Assembly (NCBI GenBank): GCA_022644775.1
Contig: JALCHN010000008.1
Coordinates: 1 to 55,134, forward strand
Direction of reading: 5' to 3'
DNA from: Eggerthellaceae bacterium
GTDB taxonomy: Bacteria; Actinomycetota; Coriobacteriia; Coriobacteriales; Eggerthellaceae
DNA length: 55,134 bases
Part shown: positions 34,340-42,598 of the stretch, in pieces
Layout: each line of letters opens with the position of its first letter
Position numbering within the stretch: the first letter of the stretch is position 1
Program-made: the position numbers and the translations under genes
The notes under the pieces: generated by a model
Database searches by the model: none
What the model was told of the DNA's origin: nothing
What the model saw: only the letters and a program-made list of their open reading frames with translations

Positions 34340-36280
34340 ATGGACGCTGGTTTGCGCGCCGTCCGCCGGTGGGCGTGCGCCCTCGCGCTGGCGCTGGCGG
34401 CGCTCGCGCTCGCCTGCGCGCCCGCGGCCTTCGCCGATTCGAGCGACGAGGACGACCCGGGCTTCACAATCGATTCCTACGACGTGGCGGCTACCGTGCA
34501 TGCCGACGACACCGTCTCCGTGACCGAAACGATCGCGGTCGATTTTTACGTGCAAAAGCACGGGCTTTACCGCGACATCCCCACGGTCTTCTACGTGGGT
34601 TCGGGCATCACGGGCGCACCGGGCCAATCGTACCCGTACGAGGCCTGGGTGACCGACATCGACACCGGGCTCGACCCGGTCGACGTTTCAGACGAGGAAA
34701 GCGCCGTCCGCCTGCGCCTGGGGTCGGAAGACGAGACGGTCACTGGGCCGAAAACCTACACGATCTCCTACGTCTACCATTTCCCCAACGACCGGCTCGA
34801 CACCCTCGACTTCCTCTACTTTTCGGTGCTCGGCACCGGCTGGGGCATGCCGGTGCGGAACTTCACCTTCAACGTGGCCTTCGACGAGGCGTTGCCGCAG
34901 GATGCGGTGGAGAACATGCGCGTCTACAGCGGCGACGCCGCGAGCGAGACCGATGCCGTGGGCGTCGACGCCCAGGTGAGTGCGAACGGCGTGCAGGGCG
35001 CGGTGGAACGCGTGCCGGCCAACCAGGCCGTGACCCTGTTCGGCGTCCTGCCCCAGGGCTACTTCGACGAACCGCCGGCGACCTCAGCCGTGCCCGCCGC
35101 CGTCCTCCTCGCGCTTTCGGTGCCGGCTGCCCTGGCCGCGGTCGTGCTCATGGTGCGCCGGTCGCGCGTGAAACCCACGAAAACCGTCGAATTCTATCCG
35201 CCCGAAGGCCTTCTGCCCGCCGAAGTGGGCGTCGTCATCGACGATTCGGCCGACCTGCGCGACTTGATCGCCCTCATCCCCTGGTGGGCCGAGCGGGGCT
35301 ACCTTGAAATCGAGCGACAGGCGGGCAAGAAGCGCCTCATCGGCCAGGCCAAGGACCGCATCGTGTTGAAACCGCTTTCGGCGCTGCCCGCCGATGCGGC
35401 CGATTTCGAGCTCGCCTTCTTCAACGCCCTCTTCCGCGAAGTGCCGGGCGGCCCTCTGCGCGACCGCGACCTGGGGGAGACCGACGAGAACCTGGGCGAT
35501 GCCGTCGAGGACGCCAAGACCCTTCTGCGCAAGAGCTTCACCGGCGACCGTACGCTGGTGAAGCATTCCAGCCAGGCCTTTGTGTTGAGCGCGCTGCCCC
35601 TGGTCTTGGTTGCGGCGGCGATCGCGGTGGGGTCGGAGGTGTCCTACACCTATAACCTGGTCGCGGGCGCGGCCATCGCGGTCGTCGCCCTCCTTATTGC
35701 GCTCTTCCTCTTCTACTGGCATCGCAGCGGGCATTCGGTGGCCATGGCCGTTATCACGGTGGCAGCCGCCGTGTTCGAAGCGGGGATGGTCATCTACGCG
35801 TGCGCCGATTATCTCCTGTTGCCTGAGGGCCTGGTGGATTCGATGGCGATCGCCTACCTCGTCTTGGCCTTCTTCCAACCCAAGCTGCTCGAGAACACGC
35901 CCTATCGCGTGGCCCTGCTCGGCAAGCTCTGGGGCTTGCAGGAGTTCATCCGCACGGCCGAGCTGCCGCGATTGAAGATGCTCTTGAAGGAGAACGAGAG
36001 CTACTTCTACGATGTGCTGCCCTTTGCGATTGCGCTGGGTTTGGAAGACGAATGGGCGCGCGACTTCGAGGGCATCGAGCTCGCGAGCCCGGGCTGGTAC
36101 GGCGATTCGACGGGTGCGGCGTGGAGTTCGGTATGGATCGCTCAGGCGGTCGGGTCGGACATGGTCACGAGCATTTCCGACAGCGTGGCGTCGAGCATCA
36201 GCGCAGCCCAGGCGGCCAGTACGGCATCGGGCGCCGGCGCGGGCGGCGGAGGCGGCGGCGGGGGAGGCGGCTCCTGGTAG
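34340..36280 (+). CDS. DUF2207 membrane protein with glycine-rich tail
   Basis: A 646-residue protein: an N-terminal signal helix (residues 9-33), an extracytoplasmic beta-rich DUF2207 domain (about 40-235, beginning FTIDSYDVAATVHADDTVSV, with VQKHGLYRDIP), a membrane helix near 250-270, a cytoplasmic section with IALIPWWAERGYLEIER near 313-329, a helix pair around 415-460, further hydrophobic stretches to about 510, and a C-terminal run of glycines ending in SW. This layout matches the family partner of LemA. Function is unknown. The start at 34340 follows GGGGGAGGGGG at a plausible distance. Confidence 0.88.
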   Translation: MDAGLRAVRRWACALALALAALALACAPAAFADSSDEDDPGFTIDSYDVAATVHADDTVSVTETIAVDFYVQKHGLYRDIPTVFYVGSGITGAPGQSYPYEAWVTDIDTGLDPVDVSDEESAVRLRLGSEDETVTGPKTYTISYVYHFPNDRLDTLDFLYFSVLGTGWGMPVRNFTFNVAFDEALPQDAVENMRVYSGDAASETDAVGVDAQVSANGVQGAVERVPANQAVTLFGVLPQGYFDEPPATSAVPAAVLLALSVPAALAAVVLMVRRSRVKPTKTVEFYPPEGLLPAEVGVVIDDSADLRDLIALIPWWAERGYLEIERQAGKKRLIGQAKDRIVLKPLSALPADAADFELAFFNALFREVPGGPLRDRDLGETDENLGDAVEDAKTLLRKSFTGDRTLVKHSSQAFVLSALPLVLVAAAIAVGSEVSYTYNLVAGAAIAVVALLIALFLFYWHRSGHSVAMAVITVAAAVFEAGMVIYACADYLLLPEGLVDSMAIAYLVLAFFQPKLLENTPYRVALLGKLWGLQEFIRTAELPRLKMLLKENESYFYDVLPFAIALGLEDEWARDFEGIELASPGWYGDSTGAAWSSVWIAQAVGSDMVTSISDSVASSISAAQAASTASGAGAGGGGGGGGGGSW

Positions 36281-36414
36281 GGGGCGTCGGCGCGCGGGTG
36301 AGCCGCGGGCCCGTCGCTGCGGCTCACCCGCATCGGCTGTGCGCGCCGCCCGGTCGGGCTTCGCTTTCTCCCTGCGTCTTCGCGCGCGGCGGCTGCGCGG
36401 CGCGCACGACCTGA

Positions 36415-36420
36415 TATGAT
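36415..36420 (+). promoter_or_regulatory. Candidate -10 box for mscS
   Basis: TATGAT lies 26 bases before the mscS start codon, with AGAAAGAAG as the ribosome-binding site in between. No -35 is convincing. Confidence 0.35.
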
Positions 36421-36446
36421 GGGCGCATTCCAACAGAAAGAAGACC

Positions 36447-37253
36447 ATGGCCGATTTCTTCACCACGCTCAACAACGATTTCCCCATCCTGCAGAAGATC
36501 TTCTGGGGGCTGGTCATTTTCGGCATCACCTATGTGGTGCAGCATTATCTCTTCCGCGTGGTGCGCAAGATTTCGAACAGCGATGCGACGCCGCTGCCGG
36601 CGGGCTCGATCCTCGCCAATATCGTGCGCTGGACGGTGTGGCTCACCGGTGCGGCGATCATTTCGAAAACCTGTTTCAACTACGACCTCACGGCCTTCAT
36701 CACCGCCCTGGGCGTCGGCGGCATCGCCGTGTCCCTCGGCTTTCAAGACACCCTGTTGAACCTCTTCGGCGGCCTGCAGGTGTCGATGGGGCGTTTGGTG
36801 GAGCCCGGCGAGTACATCGAGGTGCTGGGCCAGTCGGGCCGCGTGAGCGACATCACCTGGCGGCACACGGTGATCATCGACGCCAACGGCTGTGCCCACA
36901 TCGTTCCCAACTCTCTGATGAACAAGAACTCCTTGGTGCATTTAAGCGACGCCTACACGTTGGAGATTCCCATCCTCGTGCCTGTCCAGACCGATTTCGC
37001 CCAGTTCAGCGAGCGGGCGACTGCCAAGCTGCGCGCCACCTTCCCTCAGCATGCCGACCCGGCCAAGGTGCGCGTGGTGTTCACCGGGGAAGAGATCGGC
37101 GGCATGGCCGGCGTGGTGCGCGTCGACATCGAGCGCGGCACGATTCCCCTGGAAGAGGCGCAGACGCGGGCGATCCGCGCGATCGACCCGCTGCTCAAAG
37201 AGGCGGCCGCTCTGGGCCCGGAAATGAAAAAGGTCAGCGAAGAGCTTCGCTGA
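36447..37253 (+). CDS. mscS: MscS-family small mechanosensitive channel
   Basis: A 268-residue channel protein that opens under membrane tension to release solutes on osmotic downshock. Helices near residues 15-35 and 50-70 lead to the pore helix ALGVGGIAVSLGFQDTLLNLFGG, followed by the beta domain GRLVEPGEYIEVLGQSGRVSDITWRHTVI and a C-terminal alpha-beta domain. Length and order fit compact MscS homologues. Its last codons form a perfect inverted repeat that, on the other strand, looks like the terminator of tRNA-Thr. The separate mscL gene lies just beyond, so two osmotic-relief channels are neighbours. Confidence 0.92.
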   Translation: MADFFTTLNNDFPILQKIFWGLVIFGITYVVQHYLFRVVRKISNSDATPLPAGSILANIVRWTVWLTGAAIISKTCFNYDLTAFITALGVGGIAVSLGFQDTLLNLFGGLQVSMGRLVEPGEYIEVLGQSGRVSDITWRHTVIIDANGCAHIVPNSLMNKNSLVHLSDAYTLEIPILVPVQTDFAQFSERATAKLRATFPQHADPAKVRVVFTGEEIGGMAGVVRVDIERGTIPLEEAQTRAIRAIDPLLKEAAALGPEMKKVSEELR

Positions 37254-37256
37254 CCT
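37226..37256 (-). terminator. tRNA-Thr terminator embedded in the 3' end of mscS
   Basis: AGGTCAGCGAAG (37231-37242) and CTTCGCTGACCT (37245-37256) are exact inverses. On the minus strand the stem is followed by TTTT, 10 bases past the tRNA 3' end. It overlaps the final codons and stop of mscS. Confidence 0.85.
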
Positions 37257-37266
37257 GGGAAAACTC

Positions 37267-37341
37267 TGGAGCCAGTGACAGGACTCGAACCTGCAACCGA
37301 TTGATTACAAATCAATTGCGCTACCATTGCGCCACACTGGC
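37267..37341 (-). tRNA. tRNA-Thr (anticodon TGT)
   Basis: A complete 75-base cloverleaf on the minus strand. The acceptor stem GCCAGTG pairs with CACTGGC. The anticodon stem ATTGA/TCAAT encloses loop TTTGTAA with anticodon TGT, and the T-loop TTCGAGT is standard. The 3' CCA is encoded, after a T discriminator base. Confidence 0.97.
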
Positions 37342-37406
37342 ATGTGCAGAGAACTAGATTATGCCATACTGTGAGGTGAAATTCATCTCTTAGAGGAGGA
37401 GATCTG

Positions 37407-37880
37407 ATGAGCAAGAGCAAGGGCTTCATCGCGGAATTCCGCACTTTCATCGCCCGCGGGAACGTGATGGACATGGCCGTCGGCGTTATCATCGGCGGCG
37501 CCTTCACCGCCATCGTGACGTCGCTCACCACCGACATCATCAATCCCCTGATCACGCTGGTCAGCGGCGGCAACGGGGCCGACATGGGCGCCCTCAACAT
37601 CAAAATCACCGACACCGTGTCGATGAACTTCGGGTCCTTCATCGGCGCCGTAATCAACTTCCTGATCATCGCGCTCATCGTGTTCTGCTTGGTCAAGGCC
37701 TTCAACAAGGTCGAAGAGGCCGGTCGCAAACTCGCGGGCAAGGAAGAGGAGGCCCCCGTGGCCGCGCCGACCTGCCCCTACTGCCTGGAAGAGGTCAAGG
37801 CGGGCGCCGTGCGCTGCTCGCATTGCGGCGGCGAGTTCGCGGCCCCCGCGAAGGCCGGCAGCCCCGCCCAGGCCAAGTAG
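37407..37880 (+). CDS. mscL: Large-conductance mechanosensitive channel with zinc-ribbon tail
   Basis: A 157-residue MscL: an amphipathic N-terminus (GFIAEFRTFIARGNVMDMAV), first pore helix GVIIGGAFTAIVTSLTTDII, periplasmic loop, second helix INFLIIALIVFCLVKAFNKV, then a C-terminal extension. The tail has CPYCLEEVKAGAVRCSHCG, a four-cysteine zinc ribbon not found in classical MscL. The channel opens at high membrane tension. GAGGAGG precedes the ATG. It has its own terminator downstream. Confidence 0.94.
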   Translation: MSKSKGFIAEFRTFIARGNVMDMAVGVIIGGAFTAIVTSLTTDIINPLITLVSGGNGADMGALNIKITDTVSMNFGSFIGAVINFLIIALIVFCLVKAFNKVEEAGRKLAGKEEEAPVAAPTCPYCLEEVKAGAVRCSHCGGEFAAPAKAGSPAQAK

Positions 37881-37909
37881 CTGCAAAGCGACAAGGCAAC
37901 CGTATGCAT

Positions 37910-37942
37910 GCGAGCCCGCATCTGCGGGCTCGCTCTCGTTTT
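37910..37942 (+). terminator. Intrinsic terminator after mscL
   Basis: GCGAGCCCGCA (37910-37920) pairs with TGCGGGCTCGC (37923-37933), followed by TCTCGTTTT. Confidence 0.75.
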
Positions 37943-37944
37943 GG

Positions 37945-38010
37945 TGACAACAGGGGCGCGTGACGTTGTCCCCTTTTCACGTGACAACAGGGGCGCGTGA
38001 TGTTGTCACC
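37945..38010 (+). repeat. Palindromic intergenic repeat, copies 2 and 3 in tandem
   Basis: Copy 2 is TGACAACA, core GGGGCGCGTGA, CGTTGTCC (from 37945). Copy 3 is TGACAACA, the same core, TGTTGTCA and CC (37982-38010). They are offset by 37 bases, in the same orientation, between mscL and the glycosyltransferase gene. Confidence 0.85.
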
Positions 38011-38083
38011 TTTTGGCCCCGGCGGCTGTCGCGGTCATTTGTCGCGTTTTCCCGTTCTTGCGCGTGGCCCCGTGCGTGCCCGC

Positions 38084-38089
38084 TATAAT
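38084..38089 (+). promoter_or_regulatory. Candidate -10 box of the glycosyltransferase gene
   Basis: A perfect TATAAT stands 34 bases before the GTG start; a TTGCGC at 38059 is a possible but widely spaced -35. Confidence 0.45.
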
Positions 38090-38123
38090 ATGTCCGTTTA
38101 TGCAACGAGAAGAGGAGGCCCTG

Positions 38124-39101
38124 GTGGCAACCTTCATGGTTAACGATATCGACGGCACGGTTGCCGTTCTCATTCCCTGCTACAACGAATCCGTCACGAT
38201 CGCCAAGGTCGTCGACGACTTCAAGCACGTCCTGCCCGACGCCGACATCTACGTCTACGACAACAACTCCACCGACGGCACGGCCGACATCGCCCGCGCC
38301 CACGGCGCGATCGTGCGCCACGAGGGCCGCCAGGGCAAGGGCAACGTCGTCCGCCAGATGATCCGCGACATCGACGCCGATTACTACCTCCTGGTCGACG
38401 GCGACGACACCTACCCGGCCGAGGCCGCACTCGACCTGCTCCGCCCGCTCGTCGAGGACGAGGCCGACATGACGGTGGGCGACCGCCTGTCGAACGGCTC
38501 CTACGGCGAGGAGAACGACCGCGCCTTCCACGGCTTTGGCAACAACCTGGTGCGCGGGCTCATCAAGCACATCTACGGCTTCGAGTTCAACGACGTCATG
38601 ACCGGCTACCGCGGCTTCAACGAGGTCTTCGCCAAGACGATGCCGGTGATCTCGCCCGCCTTCGAGATCGAGACCGAGCTCTCGATCCACGCGGTCGACA
38701 AGCGCTGGCGCATCGCCCAGGTGCCCATCGAGTACCGCGACCGCCCCGAGGGCAGCTACAGCAAGCTGTCGACCTTCGGCGACGGCTACAAGGTGCTCAA
38801 GTGCATCGGCCAGCTCTTCAAGGACTACCGCCCGCTGCGCCTGTTCGGCTGGCTTGCCCTGGTCCTCATCGTTATCGGCCTTTGCATCGGCGTGCCCGTG
38901 ATCGCCGAGTTCGCCCATACGGGGCTCGTGCCGCGCCTGCCCTCGGCGGTGCTCGCCGTGGCCTTCGTGGGCGCCGGCATGCTGAGCTTCACCTGCGGGC
39001 TTATTCTCGATACGAGCGTTTCGAACGCCCGCAAGACCTACGAGCTGCAGGTGCTCGAAGCCTATCAGCGATACGGCAAGCGGAACAAGGGCGGCAAATA
39101 G
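38124..39101 (+). CDS. Family 2 glycosyltransferase (dolichol-phosphate-mannose-synthase-like)
   Basis: A 325-residue GT-A fold enzyme. The nucleotide-sugar region starts VAVLIPCYNES, the metal-binding motif is LLVDGDDTYP near residue 92, and the acceptor region has MTGYRGFNEVFAK and EIETELSIHA. Two C-terminal membrane helices (near 245-268 and 280-305) anchor it. Such enzymes load a sugar onto a polyprenyl phosphate for cell-surface glycan or protein glycosylation. The GTG at 38124 is preferred, with GAGGAGG before it; an ATG at 38100 in the same frame lacks a ribosome-binding site. It is a single-gene unit with its own terminator. Confidence 0.88.
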   Translation: MATFMVNDIDGTVAVLIPCYNESVTIAKVVDDFKHVLPDADIYVYDNNSTDGTADIARAHGAIVRHEGRQGKGNVVRQMIRDIDADYYLLVDGDDTYPAEAALDLLRPLVEDEADMTVGDRLSNGSYGEENDRAFHGFGNNLVRGLIKHIYGFEFNDVMTGYRGFNEVFAKTMPVISPAFEIETELSIHAVDKRWRIAQVPIEYRDRPEGSYSKLSTFGDGYKVLKCIGQLFKDYRPLRLFGWLALVLIVIGLCIGVPVIAEFAHTGLVPRLPSAVLAVAFVGAGMLSFTCGLILDTSVSNARKTYELQVLEAYQRYGKRNKGGK

Positions 39102-39198
39102 GCCGGCTGACCGCGCCCCGAACGGCCGCCTGCTCGCTAGGGCGCGTTCCCGAGCGCCCGCCTGCAGCTGGGTGCCCCAAAGCCCCCTGAAACGCACG

Positions 39199-39229
39199 AC
39201 GCCCCGATGCATCGCATCGGGGCGTTTTT
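39199..39229 (+). terminator. Intrinsic terminator after the glycosyltransferase gene
   Basis: ACGCCCCGATGC (39199-39210) pairs with GCATCGGGGCGT (39214-39225), followed by TTTT. Confidence 0.88.
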
Positions 39230-41044
39230 CTATCCCTCGAGTTTTTCGCTCGCTTCAAGCCAGGCGTCTTCCAAATCGGATAGGGCGTCTTGCGCGGCCT
39301 GCACCTTGGCCTGCGCTTCGCCTAACGCCTCGAAATCGTAGGGGTCGGCGGCTTCGAGCGCAGCCTGGGCCTTTTCGATGCGTTCGCGCTGCGACTTCAT
39401 CTTCCGCTCGAGGCTGTGCACCTGCTTCTTCAGCTCGTGGCGTTCGGCGTTGGACAAGCCTGTGGGCGCGTCGGCAGCCGGTGCGCTGGGTGCCGCGCCC
39501 GCGGCCTGCGCCTGAGCCCGCCCGGCCTTGGCCTTCTGCAGGGCCGCGAGCTTTTCCAAATACTCGTCGACGCCGCCGGGCACGTGCTCGATGTGGGTGT
39601 CGAGGATCGCGTACTGGTTGTCGGTCACGCGCTCGATGAAGTAGCGGTCGTGGCTCACTACGATGAGCGTGCCCGGCCAGGTGTCGAGCAGGTCTTCGGT
39701 CACGGCGAGCATGTCGGTGTCGAGGTCGTTGGTGGGCTCGTCCATGATGAGCACGTTGGGCTCGTCGAACAGGATGAGCAGCAACTGCAGCCGGCGGCGC
39801 TGGCCGCCCGAAAGGTCCTTCACGCGGGCGTTGATCTCGTCGCGCGTGAAGCCGAGCCGCTCGCACAGGGCCACGGGGGAGAGCTTGCGGCCTTCCACCA
39901 CGTAGTAGGTTTTGTAGCGGCCGAGCACCACGCGGATGACGTCGTCTTCGATGTCGGCGAGCTCGGTGAGGTTCTGCGACAGGGTGGCGAACTTCACGGT
40001 CTTGCCGATCTTGATGTGCCCCAGGGTGGGTTTCAGCGTGCCGTTGAGCACCGACAGCAGGGTCGTCTTGCCCGTGCCGTTTTCGCCCAGGATGCCGATG
40101 CGGTCGCCCGGCCCGATGTTCCAGGTCACGTCGGAAAGGATGCGCCTGCCGCCGCGGTCGACGCACACGTCGTAGAGCTCGAGACACTGCTTGCCCAGGC
40201 GGGCCGTGGCCATCTGCTTGAGCTCGATCGGGTCGCGCAGGGTGGGGACGTCGGCGATGAGCTCTTGGGCCGCTTCCACGTGGAATTTGGGCTTGCTGCG
40301 CCGGGCCTGGGCGCCGCGCGAAAGCCAGGCGAGTTCGCGCCGCAGCTGGTTTTCGTGCTTCTGCTTGGCGAGCGCCGCAAGCCGGTCGCGCTCGACGCGC
40401 TGCATGATGTAGGCCGAAAAGCCGCCTTCGAAGGGGTCGACCTGACCGTCGTGCACTTCCCACATGTGCTCGCAGACGGTGTCGAGGAACCAGCGGTCGT
40501 GGGTGACCACGAGCAGGGCGCCTTCGTTGGGTCGCCAGCGGTGCTTCAAGTGGTCGGCCAGCCAGCTGATCGCGCCCATGTCCAGGTGGTTGGTGGGCTC
40601 GTCGAGCATGATGATGTCCCAGTCGCCGATGAGGATGCGAGCCAGGTCGACGCGGCGGCACTGGCCGCCCGAAAGCGCGCCCACCGTGGCGCCGGGGTCG
40701 ACGTCGCCCAGCAGCTCGTCGACGATGTCGCGCGCTTTGCGGTCGGCCTGCCAGACGTAGGCGGCCGTGCGGGCTCCGGCCAGGATGTCCTCGACCGTGT
40801 CGTCGTCGGCGAAGGAGTCGGTCTGGCCCAGCACGCCCACCGTGGCGTTGCCGCTGGGGATGACCTGTCCGCCGTCGGGCTCGATGTGTCGCGAGAGCAC
40901 CTTGAGCAGGGTCGATTTGCCATCGCCGTTCTTGCCCACGATGCCGATGCGGTCGCCGGTGTTCACGCCGAGCGTGACGTCGCGGAACAGCTCCTTCGAG
41001 GGGTATTCGAGCCGCACGTCTTTGCAGGTGAGCAGAACCGCCAC
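39230..41044 (-). CDS. ABC-F family ATPase (ribosome-associated type)
   Basis: A 604-residue protein with two ABC domains and no membrane helices. Domain 1 has GIVGKNGDGKSTLLKVL and LSGGQCRRVDLARIL; domain 2 has GILGENGTGKTTLLSVL and LSGGQRRRLQLLLILF. The interdomain linker is the charged helical type that enters the ribosome, and the C-terminus (about 505-604) is a lysine- and glutamate-rich coiled coil as in Uup/EttA relatives. Members act on stalled ribosomes or give antibiotic protection; which applies cannot be told here. The start is GTG at 41044, preceded by AAGGAGAT; the open frame continues upstream without homology. Confidence 0.9.
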   Translation of the reverse strand: MAVLLTCKDVRLEYPSKELFRDVTLGVNTGDRIGIVGKNGDGKSTLLKVLSRHIEPDGGQVIPSGNATVGVLGQTDSFADDDTVEDILAGARTAAYVWQADRKARDIVDELLGDVDPGATVGALSGGQCRRVDLARILIGDWDIIMLDEPTNHLDMGAISWLADHLKHRWRPNEGALLVVTHDRWFLDTVCEHMWEVHDGQVDPFEGGFSAYIMQRVERDRLAALAKQKHENQLRRELAWLSRGAQARRSKPKFHVEAAQELIADVPTLRDPIELKQMATARLGKQCLELYDVCVDRGGRRILSDVTWNIGPGDRIGILGENGTGKTTLLSVLNGTLKPTLGHIKIGKTVKFATLSQNLTELADIEDDVIRVVLGRYKTYYVVEGRKLSPVALCERLGFTRDEINARVKDLSGGQRRRLQLLLILFDEPNVLIMDEPTNDLDTDMLAVTEDLLDTWPGTLIVVSHDRYFIERVTDNQYAILDTHIEHVPGGVDEYLEKLAALQKAKAGRAQAQAAGAAPSAPAADAPTGLSNAERHELKKQVHSLERKMKSQRERIEKAQAALEAADPYDFEALGEAQAKVQAAQDALSDLEDAWLEASEKLEG

Positions 41045-41165
41045 AGATATCTCCTTACTCGTGGGTAACCCGTATATCCTAGCGCAACGGGGCCGCAGGG
41101 CAAGGCGCGGAGCATGGCGGGATGCAAGAGGGGGGCAACGCGCAGGTCGGAGCGCATCGGGTTCC

Positions 41166-41191
41166 TGCGGGGTTCCTGCAGGAACCCCGCA
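41166..41191. repeat. Perfect 26-bp palindrome
   Basis: TGCGGGGTTCCTG (41166-41178) is directly followed by its exact inverse CAGGAACCCCGCA (41179-41191). A partial direct copy of GGTTCCTGCGG precedes it. Confidence 0.75.
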
Positions 41192-41265
41192 CAAGGTGCG
41201 GCCGCATCGCTCATGCGTCGCGAGCCGCTCGAAGGGGGAGCGGCCCTTGCGTATGCGAAATGTAT

Positions 41266-41388
41266 GCAAGTGTCGAACTGAATCGCGGGTTGTGCGGTAG
41301 CTCGATTTTGTGCGTGCTTTTGACCTGCGGTTTTGCTGCGGCTGATCGCTCGTCTACTCGCCCGAAGCGGTTTCAGTTCAACACTTGC
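41266..41388. repeat. 17-bp inverted repeat flanking 89 bp
   Basis: GCAAGTGTCGAACTGAA (41266-41282) matches the inverse of TTCAGTTCAACACTTGC (41372-41388) at 16 of 17 positions. It could bound a small mobile element or form the base of a structured RNA. Confidence 0.55.
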
Positions 41389-41494
41389 GGGATATGGGAG
41401 GGCGGGACGCCGCCATATCCGGGCGCGCGGCTCGCAGACTGCCGCGCAGCTGATCGGCAGTCGGCCGGTTGTCGTTTTGCCCGCACCCGCCCGC

Positions 41495-41522
41495 AAAAAA
41501 GCGCCCCCGTCGCCGGGGGCGC
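41495..41522 (-). terminator. Terminator of the nifU-like/GGGtGRT operon
   Basis: GCGCCCCCG (41501-41509) pairs with CGGGGGCGC (41514-41522). On the minus strand the stem is followed by six T, downstream of the GGGtGRT gene. Confidence 0.88.
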
Positions 41523-41584
41523 TTGCTCGCTTGCGTTGTGGTCGACGGCGCTGGCCGCTCTGGCGCTGCTCTCTTGTGCGCAGT

Positions 41585-42586
41585 CTAGTGGTTGAGCGCC
41601 TCGTCGACGGCGACGGCCACGGCCACCGTGGCGCCCACCATCGGGTTGTTGCCCATGCCGATGAGCCCCATCATCTCCACGTGCGCCGGCACGCTCGACG
41701 AACCCGCGAACTGGGCGTCGGAGTGCATGCGGCCCATCGTGTCGGTCATGCCGTAGCTCGCCGGGCCGGCGGCCATGTTGTCGGGGTGCAGGGTGCGGCC
41801 CGTGCCGCCGCCCGACGCCACGCTGAAGTAGGGCTTGCCCGCCTCCAGGCGCTCCTTCTTGTAAGTTCCCGCCACCGGGTGCTGGAAGCGCGTGGGGTTG
41901 GTGGAGTTGCCCGTGATCGAGATGTCCACGTTCTCGTGCCACATGATGGCCACGCCTTCGCGCACGTCGTCGGCGCCGTAGCAGTTGATCTTGGCGCGCG
42001 GGCCCTTCGAATAGGGGATGCGCTCGACTTCGGTGAGCTCGCCGGTGTAATAGTCGTAGGAGGTCTTCACGTAGGTGAAGCCGTTGATGCGGCTGATGAT
42101 CTGCGCGGCGTCCTTGCCCAGGCCGTTCAGGATCACGCGCAGCGGCTCCTTGCGCGCCTTGTTGGCGTTGTTGGCGATGCCGATCGCGCCTTCGGCCGCG
42201 GCGAACGATTCATGGCCGGCCAGGAAGGCGAAGCACTTGGTCTCGTCGCGCAGGAGCATGGCGCCCAGGTTGCCGTGGCCCTGGCCCACCTTGCGGCTAT
42301 CGGCCACCGATCCGGGCACGCAGAAGGCCTGCAGGCCGATGCCGATCGCCTCGGCGGCTTCGGAAGCGGTCTTGACGTTCTTCTTGATGGCGATCGCGGC
42401 GCCCACCGTGTAGGCCCAGGCCGCGTTCTCGAAGCAGATGGGCTGCACGCCCTTCACGATTTCGTAGGGGTTGAAGCCCTTCTCCTTGCAGATGTCGAGG
42501 CACTCTTCCACGGAGCCGATGCCGTATTCTGCGAGCACGCCGTTGATCTTGTCGATGCGGCGTTCGTAACTTTCGAACAAAGCCAT
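41585..42586 (-). CDS. GGGtGRT protein
   Basis: A 333-residue cytoplasmic protein of the family named for its glycine motif, seen here as SVASGGGTGRTLHPDN at about residues 265-280. Other features are GQGHGNLGAMLLRDETKCFAFLAGHE split around residue 105, and a C-terminus rich in small residues (GMGNNPMVGATVAVAVAVDE). Biochemical role is unknown. It regularly accompanies an iron-sulfur scaffold-like protein, as it does here: the NifU-like gene is 12 bases upstream, so the two are one operon and probably act in the same Fe-S-related process. AGGAGG precedes the ATG. Confidence 0.9.
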   Translation of the reverse strand: MALFESYERRIDKINGVLAEYGIGSVEECLDICKEKGFNPYEIVKGVQPICFENAAWAYTVGAAIAIKKNVKTASEAAEAIGIGLQAFCVPGSVADSRKVGQGHGNLGAMLLRDETKCFAFLAGHESFAAAEGAIGIANNANKARKEPLRVILNGLGKDAAQIISRINGFTYVKTSYDYYTGELTEVERIPYSKGPRAKINCYGADDVREGVAIMWHENVDISITGNSTNPTRFQHPVAGTYKKERLEAGKPYFSVASGGGTGRTLHPDNMAAGPASYGMTDTMGRMHSDAQFAGSSSVPAHVEMMGLIGMGNNPMVGATVAVAVAVDEALNH

Positions 42587-42598
42587 TGCCGGCTCCTC

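Larger units (their letters stand above)
41045..41584. other. Intergenic region rich in inverted repeats, no gene recognised
   Basis: This 540-base gap holds a 26-base perfect palindrome, a long-range 17-base inverted repeat, and the terminator of the GGGtGRT operon. Short frames across it show no family resemblance. Confidence 0.5.

Noticed and set aside
33448-34467. N-terminal extension of the DUF4186 protein through lemA
   Set aside because: The open frame is antisense to lemA, and family length and a ribosome-binding site place the start at 33447.
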